In this document: one piece after another, positions 44,363-53,940 of the stretch
Layout of the letters: the number at the start of each line of letters is the position of its first letter
Numbering within the stretch: the stretch's first letter is position 1
Assembly (NCBI RefSeq): GCF_014879975.1
Contig: NZ_CP062501.1
Location: 682,001 to 746,000 of the forward strand
Origin: Vibrio bathopelagicus
Lineage (GTDB): Bacteria; Pseudomonadota; Gammaproteobacteria; Enterobacterales; Vibrionaceae
Length of the DNA: 64,000 nucleotides
Reading direction: 5' to 3'
Notes under the pieces: model-generated
The model's input: the letters and a program-made list of their open reading frames with translations, nothing else
What the model was told of the DNA's origin: nothing
The model's database searches: none
Program-made: the position numbers and the translations under genes

Positions 44363-45619
44363 ATGAAGTTCCTTCGCACTGGCCTGATCATTACTGCGAT
44401 CAGCGCATTTTCACTTGCTGCTTTGCTCTCTTTTCAACCTGAGCCTGCAAAAGATATCTCAATTCAAATAACACCTTATCAAAACTCTCAGATTTCTGAT
44501 GAGGAAAGCGCTGAACCACAAGTTAAGCCAAGTTCATTGGTTAAAATCCATTACTTCGTAAAGGTTGGTGATACGCTTAGTAACGTATTTTCATCATGGC
44601 AACTCCCTTATGGAACCGTTCATAAGGTGTTGGAAGCGGATCTTGAGTCGTTAAAATTGGATACCATCAAACCTGGCGACCACCTAGAGCTGCTTTTGGA
44701 CAGTGAAACGAAGCAGCTCGTTGAGTTGATCTTCCACGAAAGCTTAGTTGAGCAGGCTGTTTATACAAAAAACGATGACGGCACGTTCAGTTATCAATTC
44801 ATTGAAACCCCCGGGGAATGGAAAGAAAAACTGTACGCAGGTGGCGTGACGGGAAGCTTTTCGATGTCGGCTCATCGAGCGGGGTTAACGACTGCACAGA
44901 TAGCCAATATCACTCGAACGCTGAAAGGTAAGATTAACTTCTCCAAAGAGCTCAGAGCTGGCGACAGCTTCAATGTGTTGGTTAAAGAGCAATACACGGA
45001 AGATCACTTAACGGGTAAAACTGAAGTGCAAGGGATCTCCATCAAATTACGAAATAGGGAAGTGGCGGCTTTTCTTGCTCCGGATGGACGTTTCTATGAC
45101 CGAGAAGGTAATAGCCTTGAGCAAGCTTTTAATCGATACCCGATAGATAAACAATTCCGAAGAATTACTTCGCCATTCAATCCGTTCCGCAAGCACCCAG
45201 TGACAGGAAGAATATCACCACATAATGGCACTGATTTCGCAACGCCTGTGGGTTCACCGATTTATTCAACCGGAGACGGAAGGGTTGTGGCGCTTCGTGA
45301 CCACCCTTACGCAGGAAAGTATCTAGTGATTGAGCATAACAGTGTTTACACAACTCGTTATTTGCACCTGAGTCGTTTCTTGGTGAAGAAAGGGCAACAG
45401 GTTAAGCGCGGTCAGAAGATAGCGCTATCTGGTGCAACAGGCCGTTTAACTGGGCCTCACCTACATTTTGAAGTGTTAGTACGCGGAAAAGCGGTCGACG
45501 CGATGAAGGCTGACCTACCTTTGGCCAGTTCTATATTGCCGAAAGACAAGGATGCATTCCTTGCTCGAATTGCGTCTTTTGATGACGTCATCTCTGAGCA
45601 ACAAGGCACAACGATTTAA
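44363..45619 (+). CDS. M23 peptidoglycan endopeptidase, ShyB-like
   Basis: Cuts peptide crosslinks of peptidoglycan in the periplasm, allowing wall growth. The 418-residue protein has an N-terminal membrane anchor/signal (~7-25), an OapA/LysM-like region (KVGDTLSNVFSSW, ~72) and a second domain. The LytM catalytic domain (~270-390) carries the zinc ligands HNGTDFA (HxxxD) and GPHLHFE (HxH). Architecture equals the Vibrio Shy family. The Zur box upstream points to ShyB, the zinc-starvation member in V. cholerae. Assignment among ShyA/B/C by sequence alone is not certain. Confidence 0.85.
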   Translation: MKFLRTGLIITAISAFSLAALLSFQPEPAKDISIQITPYQNSQISDEESAEPQVKPSSLVKIHYFVKVGDTLSNVFSSWQLPYGTVHKVLEADLESLKLDTIKPGDHLELLLDSETKQLVELIFHESLVEQAVYTKNDDGTFSYQFIETPGEWKEKLYAGGVTGSFSMSAHRAGLTTAQIANITRTLKGKINFSKELRAGDSFNVLVKEQYTEDHLTGKTEVQGISIKLRNREVAAFLAPDGRFYDREGNSLEQAFNRYPIDKQFRRITSPFNPFRKHPVTGRISPHNGTDFATPVGSPIYSTGDGRVVALRDHPYAGKYLVIEHNSVYTTRYLHLSRFLVKKGQQVKRGQKIALSGATGRLTGPHLHFEVLVRGKAVDAMKADLPLASSILPKDKDAFLARIASFDDVISEQQGTTI

Positions 45620-45645
45620 ATCAAGCTCAGTCTCGGATTATATTA

Positions 45646-45682
45646 TTCCAACCTTCTGGTGATGAAAAACTGAAGGTTGGAA
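45646..45682. terminator. Bidirectional terminator after the M23 gene
   Basis: TTCCAACCTTC pairs exactly with GAAGGTTGGAA around a 15-nt loop, lying between two convergent genes. Confidence 0.7.
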
Positions 45683-45711
45683 CAAGTGTTTATAAATAAT
45701 TGCAGATTGGA

Positions 45712-46032
45712 TTAAGCGACAACGACAGCTGTGCCACTGGCTGAAACCATCAACATGCCATTACCCGTCCCTAATACTTCGTAATCAATATCGACGCCAA
45801 CCACCGCGTTTGCACCGGCTTCAATTGCTTTCTGTTCCAGCTCTTTGAATGCGAAGTTACGTGCTTTCTCCAGTTCCTTTTCATAAGTTCCAGAACGTCC
45901 ACCGACGAAATCTCGAATACCTGAGAACATATCTTTGAAAACGTTAACCCCTAGTATGGCTTCTCCGGCAATAACCCCTTTGTAGTCGACAATGCGTTTG
46001 CCTTCGACAGATTGTGTGGTGGTAATAATCAT
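45712..46032 (-). CDS. YbjQ/UPF0145-family protein
   Basis: A 106-residue cytoplasmic protein of the YbjQ family (sometimes called heavy-metal-binding domain). [34 protein letters not shown] and the later [17 protein letters not shown] match the family well. Homologues form pentamers; the function is unknown. Weakly spaced (30 bp) downstream of a LysR gene in the same direction, so co-transcription is possible. Confidence 0.9.
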   Translation of the reverse strand: MIITTTQSVEGKRIVDYKGVIAGEAILGVNVFKDMFSGIRDFVGGRSGTYEKELEKARNFAFKELEQKAIEAGANAVVGVDIDYEVLGTGNGMLMVSASGTAVVVA

Positions 46033-46062
46033 AGTGGCCTCTGTAAGTTAGATGATTGGTTA

Positions 46063-46974
46063 CTAGCTGAGCTTTGTCTCTGAGCGTGTGAATTCATGCC
46101 TCAACCATGTTCTCAGTTTTAGCACACTTTCTTGTTTTAATTTGTTTTTTGGGCAAACGAAGTAGAAATCTTGATGGGGGTTAGCCACAGGTTCACTAAT
46201 TTCGACCAACATGCCATGGCTGATGTCATCTTTCACAAACAAGCGGTGAGTGACTAATACACCAAGTGAACGAATTGCAGCTTGCACGGCTTGAATGGAT
46301 ACATCGAACGTCAAGTTACTGTGGAACGTCGGCATTGGTATTTGGTAATGATCACACCACACCTGCCAATCATGTTGTCGTCTTGGGTTAAACGCACCAA
46401 TGGTTGGGTTTTGTTTCACAAGTTGTTCAACGCTTAACCCCACTTGGTTTTTCAATAGTGTAGGGCTGCACACCAATACCAGATCATCGTCACCGAGCTT
46501 TTCGCTGTAATATCTGTCCCACTCGTTCGGTTTGCCATGGACAAGGGCAATATCGACACCTTCCTGCTCTATATCAAAAGGGCCGGTTAACGTGGAAATA
46601 CGGATATCAAGAGAAGGAGCAAAGGCTTGAAAGTCAGGCACTCGAGGGATCCACCAGTGCATCGCGAGTGAATTGACCATGTTGAGAGTAATGCGGTGAT
46701 CGTTAGGCGTTCTGGCAAGCTCTTCTGTCGCTTCTATCACCTGTTCCAGTGCTGGCGCGACTTTACGATAATATCGCTTACCGGCGGCATTGAGCACAAC
46801 TCGACGGCCGACACGTTGGAATAACGGTTTATTGACCAGTTGCTCCAATGATTTGATAGCTTGGCTTACCGCAGAGTGACTGACGTACAACACACGAGCG
46901 GCGTCGGTCATGCTGCCAGTTTCAGCCACAGCGATGAACGCATAAACGGATTTAAGCGGAACGAGTTTTTTCAT
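46063..46974 (-). CDS. LysR-family transcriptional regulator
   Basis: 303 residues: HTH at ~5-65 (YAFIAVAETGSMTDAARVLYVSHSAVSQAIKSLE) and the periplasmic-binding-like effector domain at ~90-295. The GcvA-like PFDIEQEGVDIALVHG segment (~125) is of the type seen in GcvA/AmpR-like regulators. Divergent from an EamA transporter gene across ~90 bp, the usual arrangement for a LysR target, so this transporter is the best candidate for control. Effector unknown. Confidence 0.9.
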   Translation of the reverse strand: MKKLVPLKSVYAFIAVAETGSMTDAARVLYVSHSAVSQAIKSLEQLVNKPLFQRVGRRVVLNAAGKRYYRKVAPALEQVIEATEELARTPNDHRITLNMVNSLAMHWWIPRVPDFQAFAPSLDIRISTLTGPFDIEQEGVDIALVHGKPNEWDRYYSEKLGDDDLVLVCSPTLLKNQVGLSVEQLVKQNPTIGAFNPRRQHDWQVWCDHYQIPMPTFHSNLTFDVSIQAVQAAIRSLGVLVTHRLFVKDDISHGMLVEISEPVANPHQDFYFVCPKNKLKQESVLKLRTWLRHEFTRSETKLS

Positions 46975-47065
46975 TGGTAAGTTTTCCTTACAGTTATGGT
47001 TAATATTACTCGCTATTTTTAATCACGTCACGCCTCTAAAATAGGTGTCATAGGAGGTGATAATT

Positions 47066-48094
47066 ATGTCTGATATTACCAAGGCGACGACTTTCATGTT
47101 GTTGTCGACGTTCAGTTTGTCTTTAAGTGGCTTAATGGCTAAGTATCTGTCTGAAACGATGCCCATTTCGTTATTGAGTTTTGTGCGTTTTTTCTTACCC
47201 AGTCTGTTTTTATTCCTATTCTTGATGTTTTACAAGATCACGAAACCTTCACTTGATATGTGGAAGCCTTTGGTGATGCGTGCGATCTTTATGGTGGCAT
47301 GTCAGTGGTGTTTTCTTACTTCACTACAAACCTTAACGTTGGTTGAAGGTGTGGTGTTATTCAGCACGGGCCCGCTGTTTATTCCGTTGTTAGAAAAGTT
47401 AATGTTTGGAACCAAAATTCATACAACGACCATCGCTTGTTTAGCGATTACCTTTGTCGGTGTCGTGATGATGGCAGGGGATTGGTCGCAGTTCGAGTTT
47501 GGCTCAGAGTTCTTTAGGCCAGCACTATTGCTAGGGTTATTGGCGGGCATGTTTAATTCTGGCTCACAGGTGAGCTTGTACCGAGCCTCTAAGACAAGCC
47601 TGACACCCGCAGAACTTAACGCGTGGACGTTCTTGGTCGCGGCAATCATTGTGATACCAATGGTTGTGTTTACTTCAGTATCGGCTGCTCCTGATGTACT
47701 TGAGAGTGCAGCGGACAATGGAACCTTATCGGCTCTGCTATCTTTTGATGAGTTGCGTTGGATTGGACTTGGCGCTTTTGGATTAGCTCTATTTACTATT
47801 AACACGCAAATCTTCCGCTCGAAAGCGTACAAGTTGGCAGACAGCGGTTCTCAATTGGCTCCCTTAATTTTTACTAACATGCTATTTAGTGCGTTATGGC
47901 AGAGCTTGTTCTTTGATGATGTGTTTTCTACTCAGCAGTTAATCGGCATCAATTTGATAGTCGTGGCGAGCATAACCAATACTCTATTGGCTAAAAGACA
48001 TAGCAAAGTAAAAACTAAGCAAACACCGCGAGCCGCTGTGGCTGTAGCGACTGTAGCGGATGCTGCGGTGTTGGAGTCTGCCGCTAAAAGCTAA
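47066..48094 (+). CDS. EamA/DMT-superfamily transporter
   Basis: A 342-residue membrane protein with ten helices in two EamA repeats: ATTFMLLSTFSLSLSGLMAKYLSE opens the first, LLLGLLAGMFNSGSQVSLYRASK the second. The last ~35 residues are a polar tail rich in Ala, Thr and Lys. Start at ATG 47066, preceded by a near-perfect AGGAGGTGA; the in-frame GTG at 47057 overlaps that site and is unlikely. Substrate unknown. Its 3' end runs into a heptamer array. Confidence 0.85.
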   Translation: MSDITKATTFMLLSTFSLSLSGLMAKYLSETMPISLLSFVRFFLPSLFLFLFLMFYKITKPSLDMWKPLVMRAIFMVACQWCFLTSLQTLTLVEGVVLFSTGPLFIPLLEKLMFGTKIHTTTIACLAITFVGVVMMAGDWSQFEFGSEFFRPALLLGLLAGMFNSGSQVSLYRASKTSLTPAELNAWTFLVAAIIVIPMVVFTSVSAAPDVLESAADNGTLSALLSFDELRWIGLGAFGLALFTINTQIFRSKAYKLADSGSQLAPLIFTNMLFSALWQSLFFDDVFSTQQLIGINLIVVASITNTLLAKRHSKVKTKQTPRAAVAVATVADAAVLESAAKS

Positions 48095-48103
48095 ACATTG
48101 AGG

Positions 48104-48138
48104 CTAAAGACTAAAGACTAAAGACTAAAGACTAAAGG
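48104..48138. repeat. Tandem array of CTAAAGA, five copies
   Basis: Copies at 48104, 48111, 48118, 48125 and a CTAAAGG at 48132. It begins 9 bp after the EamA stop codon, and the stop region itself (GCTAAAC) looks like a degenerate unit. Each unit carries TAA on the plus strand. Confidence 0.92.
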
Positions 48139-48151
48139 CTACAGACTGCAA

Positions 48152-48172
48152 CCTAAAACCTAAAACCTAAAA
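48152..48172. repeat. Tandem array of CCTAAAA, three copies, across the HD-GYP stop codon
   Basis: Copies at 48152, 48159 and 48166. On the minus strand the unit reads TTTTAGG, and the TAG of one unit (48167-48169) is the HD-GYP gene's stop; the next units supply further TAGs in other frames. Confidence 0.92.
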
Positions 48173-51100
48173 CAATGAACGTATGTACTCTTTTACTCGT
48201 TCGATATGTTTGCTCTGATCAATCTCGCAGCGTTGGTTAGCTTCAAGGAATCGTTTAGCGTATTTGTCATAGATTTTGTTTTCTAAAAACAGCAAATACA
48301 GTTTGGGGTCGATATGACCGCTGGTGGCCATGTCGGTCATGATATTGAGTGATTCGCTTAGGAGTTTGCCTTTCTTATAAGGGCGGTCACTGGAGGTGAG
48401 CGCTTCAAATACATCAGCGATCGCCATCGCTCTAGAAGGCAGAGGCAATTGGTCTTCATTTAAGCCTCTCGGGTAGCCCTTACCATCAATACGCTCGTGA
48501 TGTCCGCTGGCAATATCCGGAATGTTCTTGAGATAAGACGGGTAAGGGAGCTTATTGAGCATGGTGAAGGTTTGAATGATATGGTCGTTGATCATGAAGC
48601 GTTCTTCGTCGTTTAAGGTGCCACGACGCACTTTCAAATTGTGCAACTCGCCTTGGTTGTATTTTACTTCACCGGGCTTGAGTACAAACGCTTCTTGCCA
48701 CACATCAGCTGGGTTAAAGCCATTATCCCACGGTATTTTATGTTCGGGTTTATCAGCAAGTAGTGGTTCCATCACCGGAAATGTTGGGTCTTTTCTTACT
48801 GGCTCAGCTTTACTCTTCTCTGTCGTGTCTTGTTGTGGATTGAATCTCTCTTTTTCAGACCAAGATAACCCTAGCTGATCGTCGAGTGTTCGTTTCCATT
48901 GGCGCATGGCTATTCGGTCTAAGCGTTCGAGTTGCTCGTCCGTCATCGACTCCCCGCCAAGATTACAGTCGGCAACGAAGGCAAATTCCTCATCCAATTC
49001 AGACACACTTTGCTCGAGTATTTTAAGTTGTTCTTCTTGGAGCGCACCGTTCGCAATGGCTTTCCAATAATCGGTTTCTGCTTGTTGTTTGAGTAACTCA
49101 AATCGCATGCGAACTTCGTGTATTCGGTCATATATCGTTTCCAATTTTGTTGCCTTATCTACCACATATTCCGGCGTGGTCACTTTGCCACAATCGTGCA
49201 ACCAAGCGGCTAACATCAGTTCTTCCCATTGTTTGTTATCGAGCGAGAAATGAGGGTAGTAACGGTCATCGTCTATGGTGGCTTGGGTTAACCATTTGGT
49301 GAGCTCTGGGACGCGTTGGCAATACCCGCCTGTGTAAGGCGATTTGGTATCAATCGCAGAGGCAATCAATTCTATGAAGGCATTGAGCATGTCTTTCTGC
49401 TGCTGCATTTGGTCGATGTTGTCTTTGGCGATTTCGGCAAAGCTCAACAGCTCTCTTAAAAAGGCGTGTTTATCTGCCTGTATCTTGGTGATCGGTCTTT
49501 CATAGCCAATCACAACAATGCCCACCAACAACTTCTCGCGATTCAATAGAGGAAAAAGGTACAGATCTGAATTGAAGATAGAATCTTGATAATAGTTAAG
49601 AACATTATCCTCTCGGTTGAGGTGAATGGTCTCGCCAGATTTAAGCTGACACAACAACCAAGGGGTATGCTTGATGAAGTCATTGATGTCGGCCTTGAAG
49701 GGAATAATGGCGAGGTTGGCTGCCGTATCAAACACATCCTTTTCTTCGGACTGAGTAAATAGCACGATGGTTTCAGCTTTGGTAATTAGGTAGCTTTGAT
49801 GGGCTATGTTCTTGGCTAATCTCGAAAACTCCTGATTACCTGCTGTGTCTCTAAGTAAATTAATCAGATCATGAAGTGTGTGCTCCATCAGCTCAATGGA
49901 ATGGGCGAGGTTGGCCACTTCTTTGATCATGCTCTTGGGGTAATGGGTTCGTCTGAAATCAAATCGAGCAATGTTGTCAGTAAGCTGCATGAGTGTATTG
50001 AGAGGCTGAGAAAGGCGATTGGCAACCAACCACACGATACCGAAACAGATAAACAACATACCAATCGCGACGGCAACTTGCTTATCACGCATCGAGATAA
50101 GATCAGAAAGCAGATCATTGTGTGGTGTCGCTTCGGCCAAATAAAGGGTGACGTCTTGGGTCAACTCCACGGGCGTTAATGTTAATGCCCAAGTATTTAG
50201 GTTGTACTCAATGTTCTTTAGGTTGAGGTTGAATTTCTCTTCATCAGAAATAAGAGGGGCTAGAACAGACGACTTTAAGGCCGCCATTTGAGCACGTTTA
50301 GGGATGTTGAATAGTTGCTGGCTTTGCTCGCTACCGGATCTTTTATTGTCCCCTACGTTGCTGTTGGTGCGGTTGTTATCACCTATGGGCTTTAGGTTGG
50401 GTATCTCTAGGTCGAGTTGGTGTTGGCCTAGCAGGTTGAAATGTTGGTCAAACAAAGCCAAGCGACTCTGTGGTGAATAGGCGAGTTGGCTTATTTGAGA
50501 GGACAAAGAGTCCAAAGTGAAATCAGCGCCAACCACATGATTACCCTCATAAGTTCGCCTTGAAAGGGTGATGCCGTTCTTTTTAAGAAAGTAAAACAGA
50601 TAAGGCTCAGAGAGTTTGATTGTTCCATCGGGTTTAGCGTTGCGGAACCAAGGTCGGGTGGTAGGGTTAAACTCACTCTCTTGTTGCACAATGCTCAATA
50701 CCTTATGTGCGCCATCAAGGTAAGAGATAAGGTTTTCTCCCTTTAGGTTGATCGTGCTGACCATCATCGTGGCTTTGGCTGGTGCGTTGTTTTCAAGTCT
50801 TTGCTTGTTGGTGCTCAGTGGGCGGAAAATCCTAAACTCTCCATCATTAGACCCGTAAAACAGCGCGACTAAATTGGTATTTTGTTTGAATATGATGTCT
50901 ATCGAGGCAATCCAAGATTCCTGTTCAGTAGACGAAGTTTGATGAGAAACAAACGGGCTCACAGCCATCACATTCAAGGTTGTGATAACAGGGGCGATGG
51001 CTTGCTTAAATACCGATTCCAGTTTATCGCGATGTTCATTACTGATTTCGCGCACTGTCCCTAACAACAACTCTTGTGAATGGCGATAGCTTATTGAGAT

Positions 51101-51181
51101 AAGTACGGCACCAACAAGTGTTGTCAAAATTAGGAAAAGGCTAGTGATGTGGATACTCAGCGGATATCGTCTTCGTCTCAT
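48167..51181 (-). CDS. Cache-HAMP-(GAF-like)-HD-GYP signalling protein with split HD-GYP
   Basis: About 1004 residues. Membrane helix at ~9-28, a large periplasmic dCache-like sensor to ~365, second helix (VAIGMLFICFGIVWLVANRL), HAMP (~390-440), a GAF-like region (~470-600), then the HD-GYP phosphodiesterase. HD lies in WLHDCGKVTTPEY (~660), while HHERIDGKGYPRGL is only at ~900: some 170 extra, charged, coiled-coil-like residues intervene. DVFEALTSSDRPYKK follows normally. Likely degrades c-di-GMP in response to an outside signal. Start at ATG 51179-51181, with TGGAG upstream. Confidence 0.9.
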   Translation of the reverse strand: MRRRRYPLSIHITSLFLILTTLVGAVLISISYRHSQELLLGTVREISNEHRDKLESVFKQAIAPVITTLNVMAVSPFVSHQTSSTEQESWIASIDIIFKQNTNLVALFYGSNDGEFRIFRPLSTNKQRLENNAPAKATMMVSTINLKGENLISYLDGAHKVLSIVQQESEFNPTTRPWFRNAKPDGTIKLSEPYLFYFLKKNGITLSRRTYEGNHVVGADFTLDSLSSQISQLAYSPQSRLALFDQHFNLLGQHQLDLEIPNLKPIGDNNRTNSNVGDNKRSGSEQSQQLFNIPKRAQMAALKSSVLAPLISDEEKFNLNLKNIEYNLNTWALTLTPVELTQDVTLYLAEATPHNDLLSDLISMRDKQVAVAIGMLFICFGIVWLVANRLSQPLNTLMQLTDNIARFDFRRTHYPKSMIKEVANLAHSIELMEHTLHDLINLLRDTAGNQEFSRLAKNIAHQSYLITKAETIVLFTQSEEKDVFDTAANLAIIPFKADINDFIKHTPWLLCQLKSGETIHLNREDNVLNYYQDSIFNSDLYLFPLLNREKLLVGIVVIGYERPITKIQADKHAFLRELLSFAEIAKDNIDQMQQQKDMLNAFIELIASAIDTKSPYTGGYCQRVPELTKWLTQATIDDDRYYPHFSLDNKQWEELMLAAWLHDCGKVTTPEYVVDKATKLETIYDRIHEVRMRFELLKQQAETDYWKAIANGALQEEQLKILEQSVSELDEEFAFVADCNLGGESMTDEQLERLDRIAMRQWKRTLDDQLGLSWSEKERFNPQQDTTEKSKAEPVRKDPTFPVMEPLLADKPEHKIPWDNGFNPADVWQEAFVLKPGEVKYNQGELHNLKVRRGTLNDEERFMINDHIIQTFTMLNKLPYPSYLKNIPDIASGHHERIDGKGYPRGLNEDQLPLPSRAMAIADVFEALTSSDRPYKKGKLLSESLNIMTDMATSGHIDPKLYLLFLENKIYDKYAKRFLEANQRCEIDQSKHIERVKEYIRSLF

Positions 51182-51536
51182 CAAACACTCCAGCTTGTTA
51201 ACTGGTATAAGTATTGACGAACTTGGGTAGGTTGCAAAAAATTGGTGCAATTAAGGCGGCGGTACGACTAAGCCGTGCTTCCGATAACTAAGTGTAATGA
51301 GAATAAAGCCTTATCTTTAAGTGCTGATGGTCACATGTGGTTGGTAGGGTTGCTCCGAGATGCTGGACAGGCTCGATGTAGGCAATACATATCTAGTGTT
51401 ATTAATATTCCTGATTAGAAAAACAAGCATTCTGGGTGTTTTATTAATCGATCGTTATTATGTTAATATTATCAATTATTTTGCACATCTATAAAATATC
51501 TAGGTGCTGTATGTGTTGAGCCTAGAAGGGACAGTA

Positions 51537-52859
51537 ATGACGTTAGAAGCATATATTCTCAATGTAGGAATATACTCAATTTTCCCATTGTATTTTGCTA
51601 CGTTAAAAAACCGTGTGCGTACAGCTGCATTTTATAACTATCTTAGTATTGTGCTTTTAGTGGGAGGGCTTGCTGGTGCCGTTTATTCCTTTCCTTTATC
51701 CGAAGCTTTAAGTATTTCAGGCGGAAATATTGCTTACGGTGCATTCATGATGAGCACTATAATGCTCATTATTATTGAGCGAGATTTTAGCACTTTTAAA
51801 CACATGTTTCGGTTAGTAGTGGTTGTGGATTTGATTGCCTTTGTTGGTTTTAACTTTATGGCTTGGTTGCTGGAATCGGAATATGTGTTGAACCCTTTTG
51901 CAATCCCTTTCAGTATCTTTGACGTGTCGTTGAAAGTTCTTGTTCTTGGAGGGTTTTTGATTCTCCTCGAAATATTGTTATTGATGTTTATTTTTACACA
52001 AGTGAGTAAGTTCCTTTCCAACTTACCAGCGTTGGCATTCATCTACACGCTAGCATTTGTTTTTATCCTTTGTTTGGATGGAGCAGTGTTTCCTCTTTTA
52101 GCTTTTGGCCTAAGCCCGCAAATCGTTCCTATCATATTCGGAAATATACTGGGTAAGTTGTTGATTGCGGCCTGCTATAGTGTGCCAATGCTGATCTTCT
52201 ACTTTTTGTTTAGGGGGGATTTTGCCAAGTTTGTTAGTTCGCCACTATCCATAAAGGATTTGACTAAAGCTCCTAGAAAAGAGTTGCTGGCAACATTGTA
52301 TCAATATGAGTTGCGTGATGAGCAGTTGCAGAGAGAAAAACAAGATCTCACAAAGATTGCACTTTTTGATGAGCTAACCTCACTCTCCAATAGACGTAAA
52401 TTTAATCAAACGTTTGAGTCTGAATGGGCTAGATGTGAACGCGAAGGGCAAACTTTAACCTTGGTGATCGGTGATATTGATTTTTTCAAGCAATATAATG
52501 ATGCGTATGGCCACCATCAAGGAGATGTTTGCCTTAAACAAGTCGCAAAGTTATGGAAGCAAATTTTCAATCGTCCGTCAGACCTTGCTGCTCGCATAGG
52601 AGGCGAGGAATTTGCCATTATATTGCCAAACTCATCTATAGAGCAAAGCAGAGCTCGTCTTAATTCATTCTTAACGGTTTTGCACAGTCAGCCGATTCCT
52701 CATCGTTCCTCACCTATTGCTTCTCATGTAACGATGAGCCTAGGTGCAGCGGAATGCGTTCCGACGAAAAGCACATCGCCAAATGATCTGTTTATGCTTG
52801 CTGATAAGCGCCTTTACAAAGCAAAGAATAGCGGGAGAAATCAGGTTATTGTCGATTGA
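51537..52859 (+). CDS. Membrane diguanylate cyclase (GGDEF)
   Basis: Makes c-di-GMP from two GTP. The 440-residue protein has about seven to eight N-terminal helices (to ~residue 230), a short coiled coil (ELLATLYQYELRDEQLQREKQDL), and a GGDEF domain with DELTSLSNRRKF, DIDFFKQYNDAYGHHQGD and the active RIGGEEFAIILPN. No RxxD inhibitory site is seen ahead of GGEEF (RPSDLAAR is at a similar place: R-P-S-D, a possible I-site). ATG 51537 follows AAGGGACAG; the TTG/ATG further up is less likely. Confidence 0.9.
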   Translation: MTLEAYILNVGIYSIFPLYFATLKNRVRTAAFYNYLSIVLLVGGLAGAVYSFPLSEALSISGGNIAYGAFMMSTIMLIIIERDFSTFKHMFRLVVVVDLIAFVGFNFMAWLLESEYVLNPFAIPFSIFDVSLKVLVLGGFLILLEILLLMFIFTQVSKFLSNLPALAFIYTLAFVFILCLDGAVFPLLAFGLSPQIVPIIFGNILGKLLIAACYSVPMLIFYFLFRGDFAKFVSSPLSIKDLTKAPRKELLATLYQYELRDEQLQREKQDLTKIALFDELTSLSNRRKFNQTFESEWARCEREGQTLTLVIGDIDFFKQYNDAYGHHQGDVCLKQVAKLWKQIFNRPSDLAARIGGEEFAIILPNSSIEQSRARLNSFLTVLHSQPIPHRSSPIASHVTMSLGAAECVPTKSTSPNDLFMLADKRLYKAKNSGRNQVIVD

Positions 52860-53016
52860 ATTAATTTTAACAATACTGAATGATGAACAGTATATAATTT
52901 CAAATCACTCAGCATCACATTAAGCAGGTGTCTGTTGGGCATTTTTTGAAGAAGCTGTATTAGGCTAACCGAACTTAAAATTGATTGACTAGACCAAGCG
53001 ATTAAGGCATTGATTT

Positions 53017-53763
53017 ATGGAACTTAAAGTAGACACCCACACCCACACATACGCAAGTGGTCATGCTTACAGCACGCTGATCGAAAACGCGAAATCGGCG
53101 AAGCAAAACGGTTTAGCTATGTTTTGTACTACCGACCATTCCGAGTCTATGCCGGGCGCGCCACATTATTGGTTCTTCAGCAATCAGCGTGTGCTTCCTC
53201 GTTTTATTGAAGACGTTGCCATCATCCGTGGTGTTGAGTCGAACATCATGAATACACAGGGCGAAATTGATATTCATCCGAGTGTCGATAAGAACTTAGA
53301 TTGGGTGATTGCCAGTTTTCATGAGCCTGTTTTTCGCCCATCGGATGTTGCTACCCATACAGAAGCGCTCCTGAATGTGATTAAAGGTGGTCGTATTGAT
53401 GCACTTGGTCACTTAGGAAATCCTAATTTTGATTTCGATTTTGAAGCTGTGATTCAATGCGCGGCAGAACATAACGTAGCAATCGAAATTAATAACACCA
53501 CGCTTAAAGGCAATAGCCGTGTTGGCAGCGTTGACCGTTGTTACGAGATCGCAAGAATTGCTAAAGCGAAAGGTGCGTTTATTACTACCGGTAGCGATGC
53601 GCATTTCTGTGTAGATGTGGGCGGTTTGGATCTCGTGTCTTCATTACTTGATGAGGTGGGCGTAGATTCGAGTAAGGTGATTACCCATTCGCCACAGCAA
53701 TTCCTAGCCTTTTTGTTATTGCGCGGTCGCCAATCTATCGTCGAGTTTTCGGCATTTGAGTAA
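53017..53763 (+). CDS. PHP-family phosphatase, YcdX-like
   Basis: Cytoplasmic trinuclear-metal phosphatase of the PHP family. The 248-residue protein starts with [15 protein letters not shown], the HxH metal motif, and continues [19 protein letters not shown] (TDH). Further ligands follow: RGVESNIMN (Glu), ASFHEP (His), LGHLGNP (His) and GSDAHF (DxH). This set and spacing equals E. coli YcdX. Physiological substrate unknown; YcdX has been linked to swarming. It follows the diguanylate cyclase after 157 bp without obvious shared control. Confidence 0.93.
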   Translation: MELKVDTHTHTYASGHAYSTLIENAKSAKQNGLAMFCTTDHSESMPGAPHYWFFSNQRVLPRFIEDVAIIRGVESNIMNTQGEIDIHPSVDKNLDWVIASFHEPVFRPSDVATHTEALLNVIKGGRIDALGHLGNPNFDFDFEAVIQCAAEHNVAIEINNTTLKGNSRVGSVDRCYEIARIAKAKGAFITTGSDAHFCVDVGGLDLVSSLLDEVGVDSSKVITHSPQQFLAFLLLRGRQSIVEFSAFE

Positions 53764-53940
53764 TAGACTGCCCGGTACTTTTTACGTTTTAGTAATTGAT
53801 TAGCTCGCCAGTTTGCATTTCGACACAATCAATTTTTGTGCCCGACGGATTTTTGTATACACTAGCCGAAAATAATAAAGTCGAAGTGCCGCAATAACGA
53901 TGGCGCTACCTTCAAAGACATCGCTTCACCTGGAGAAACA

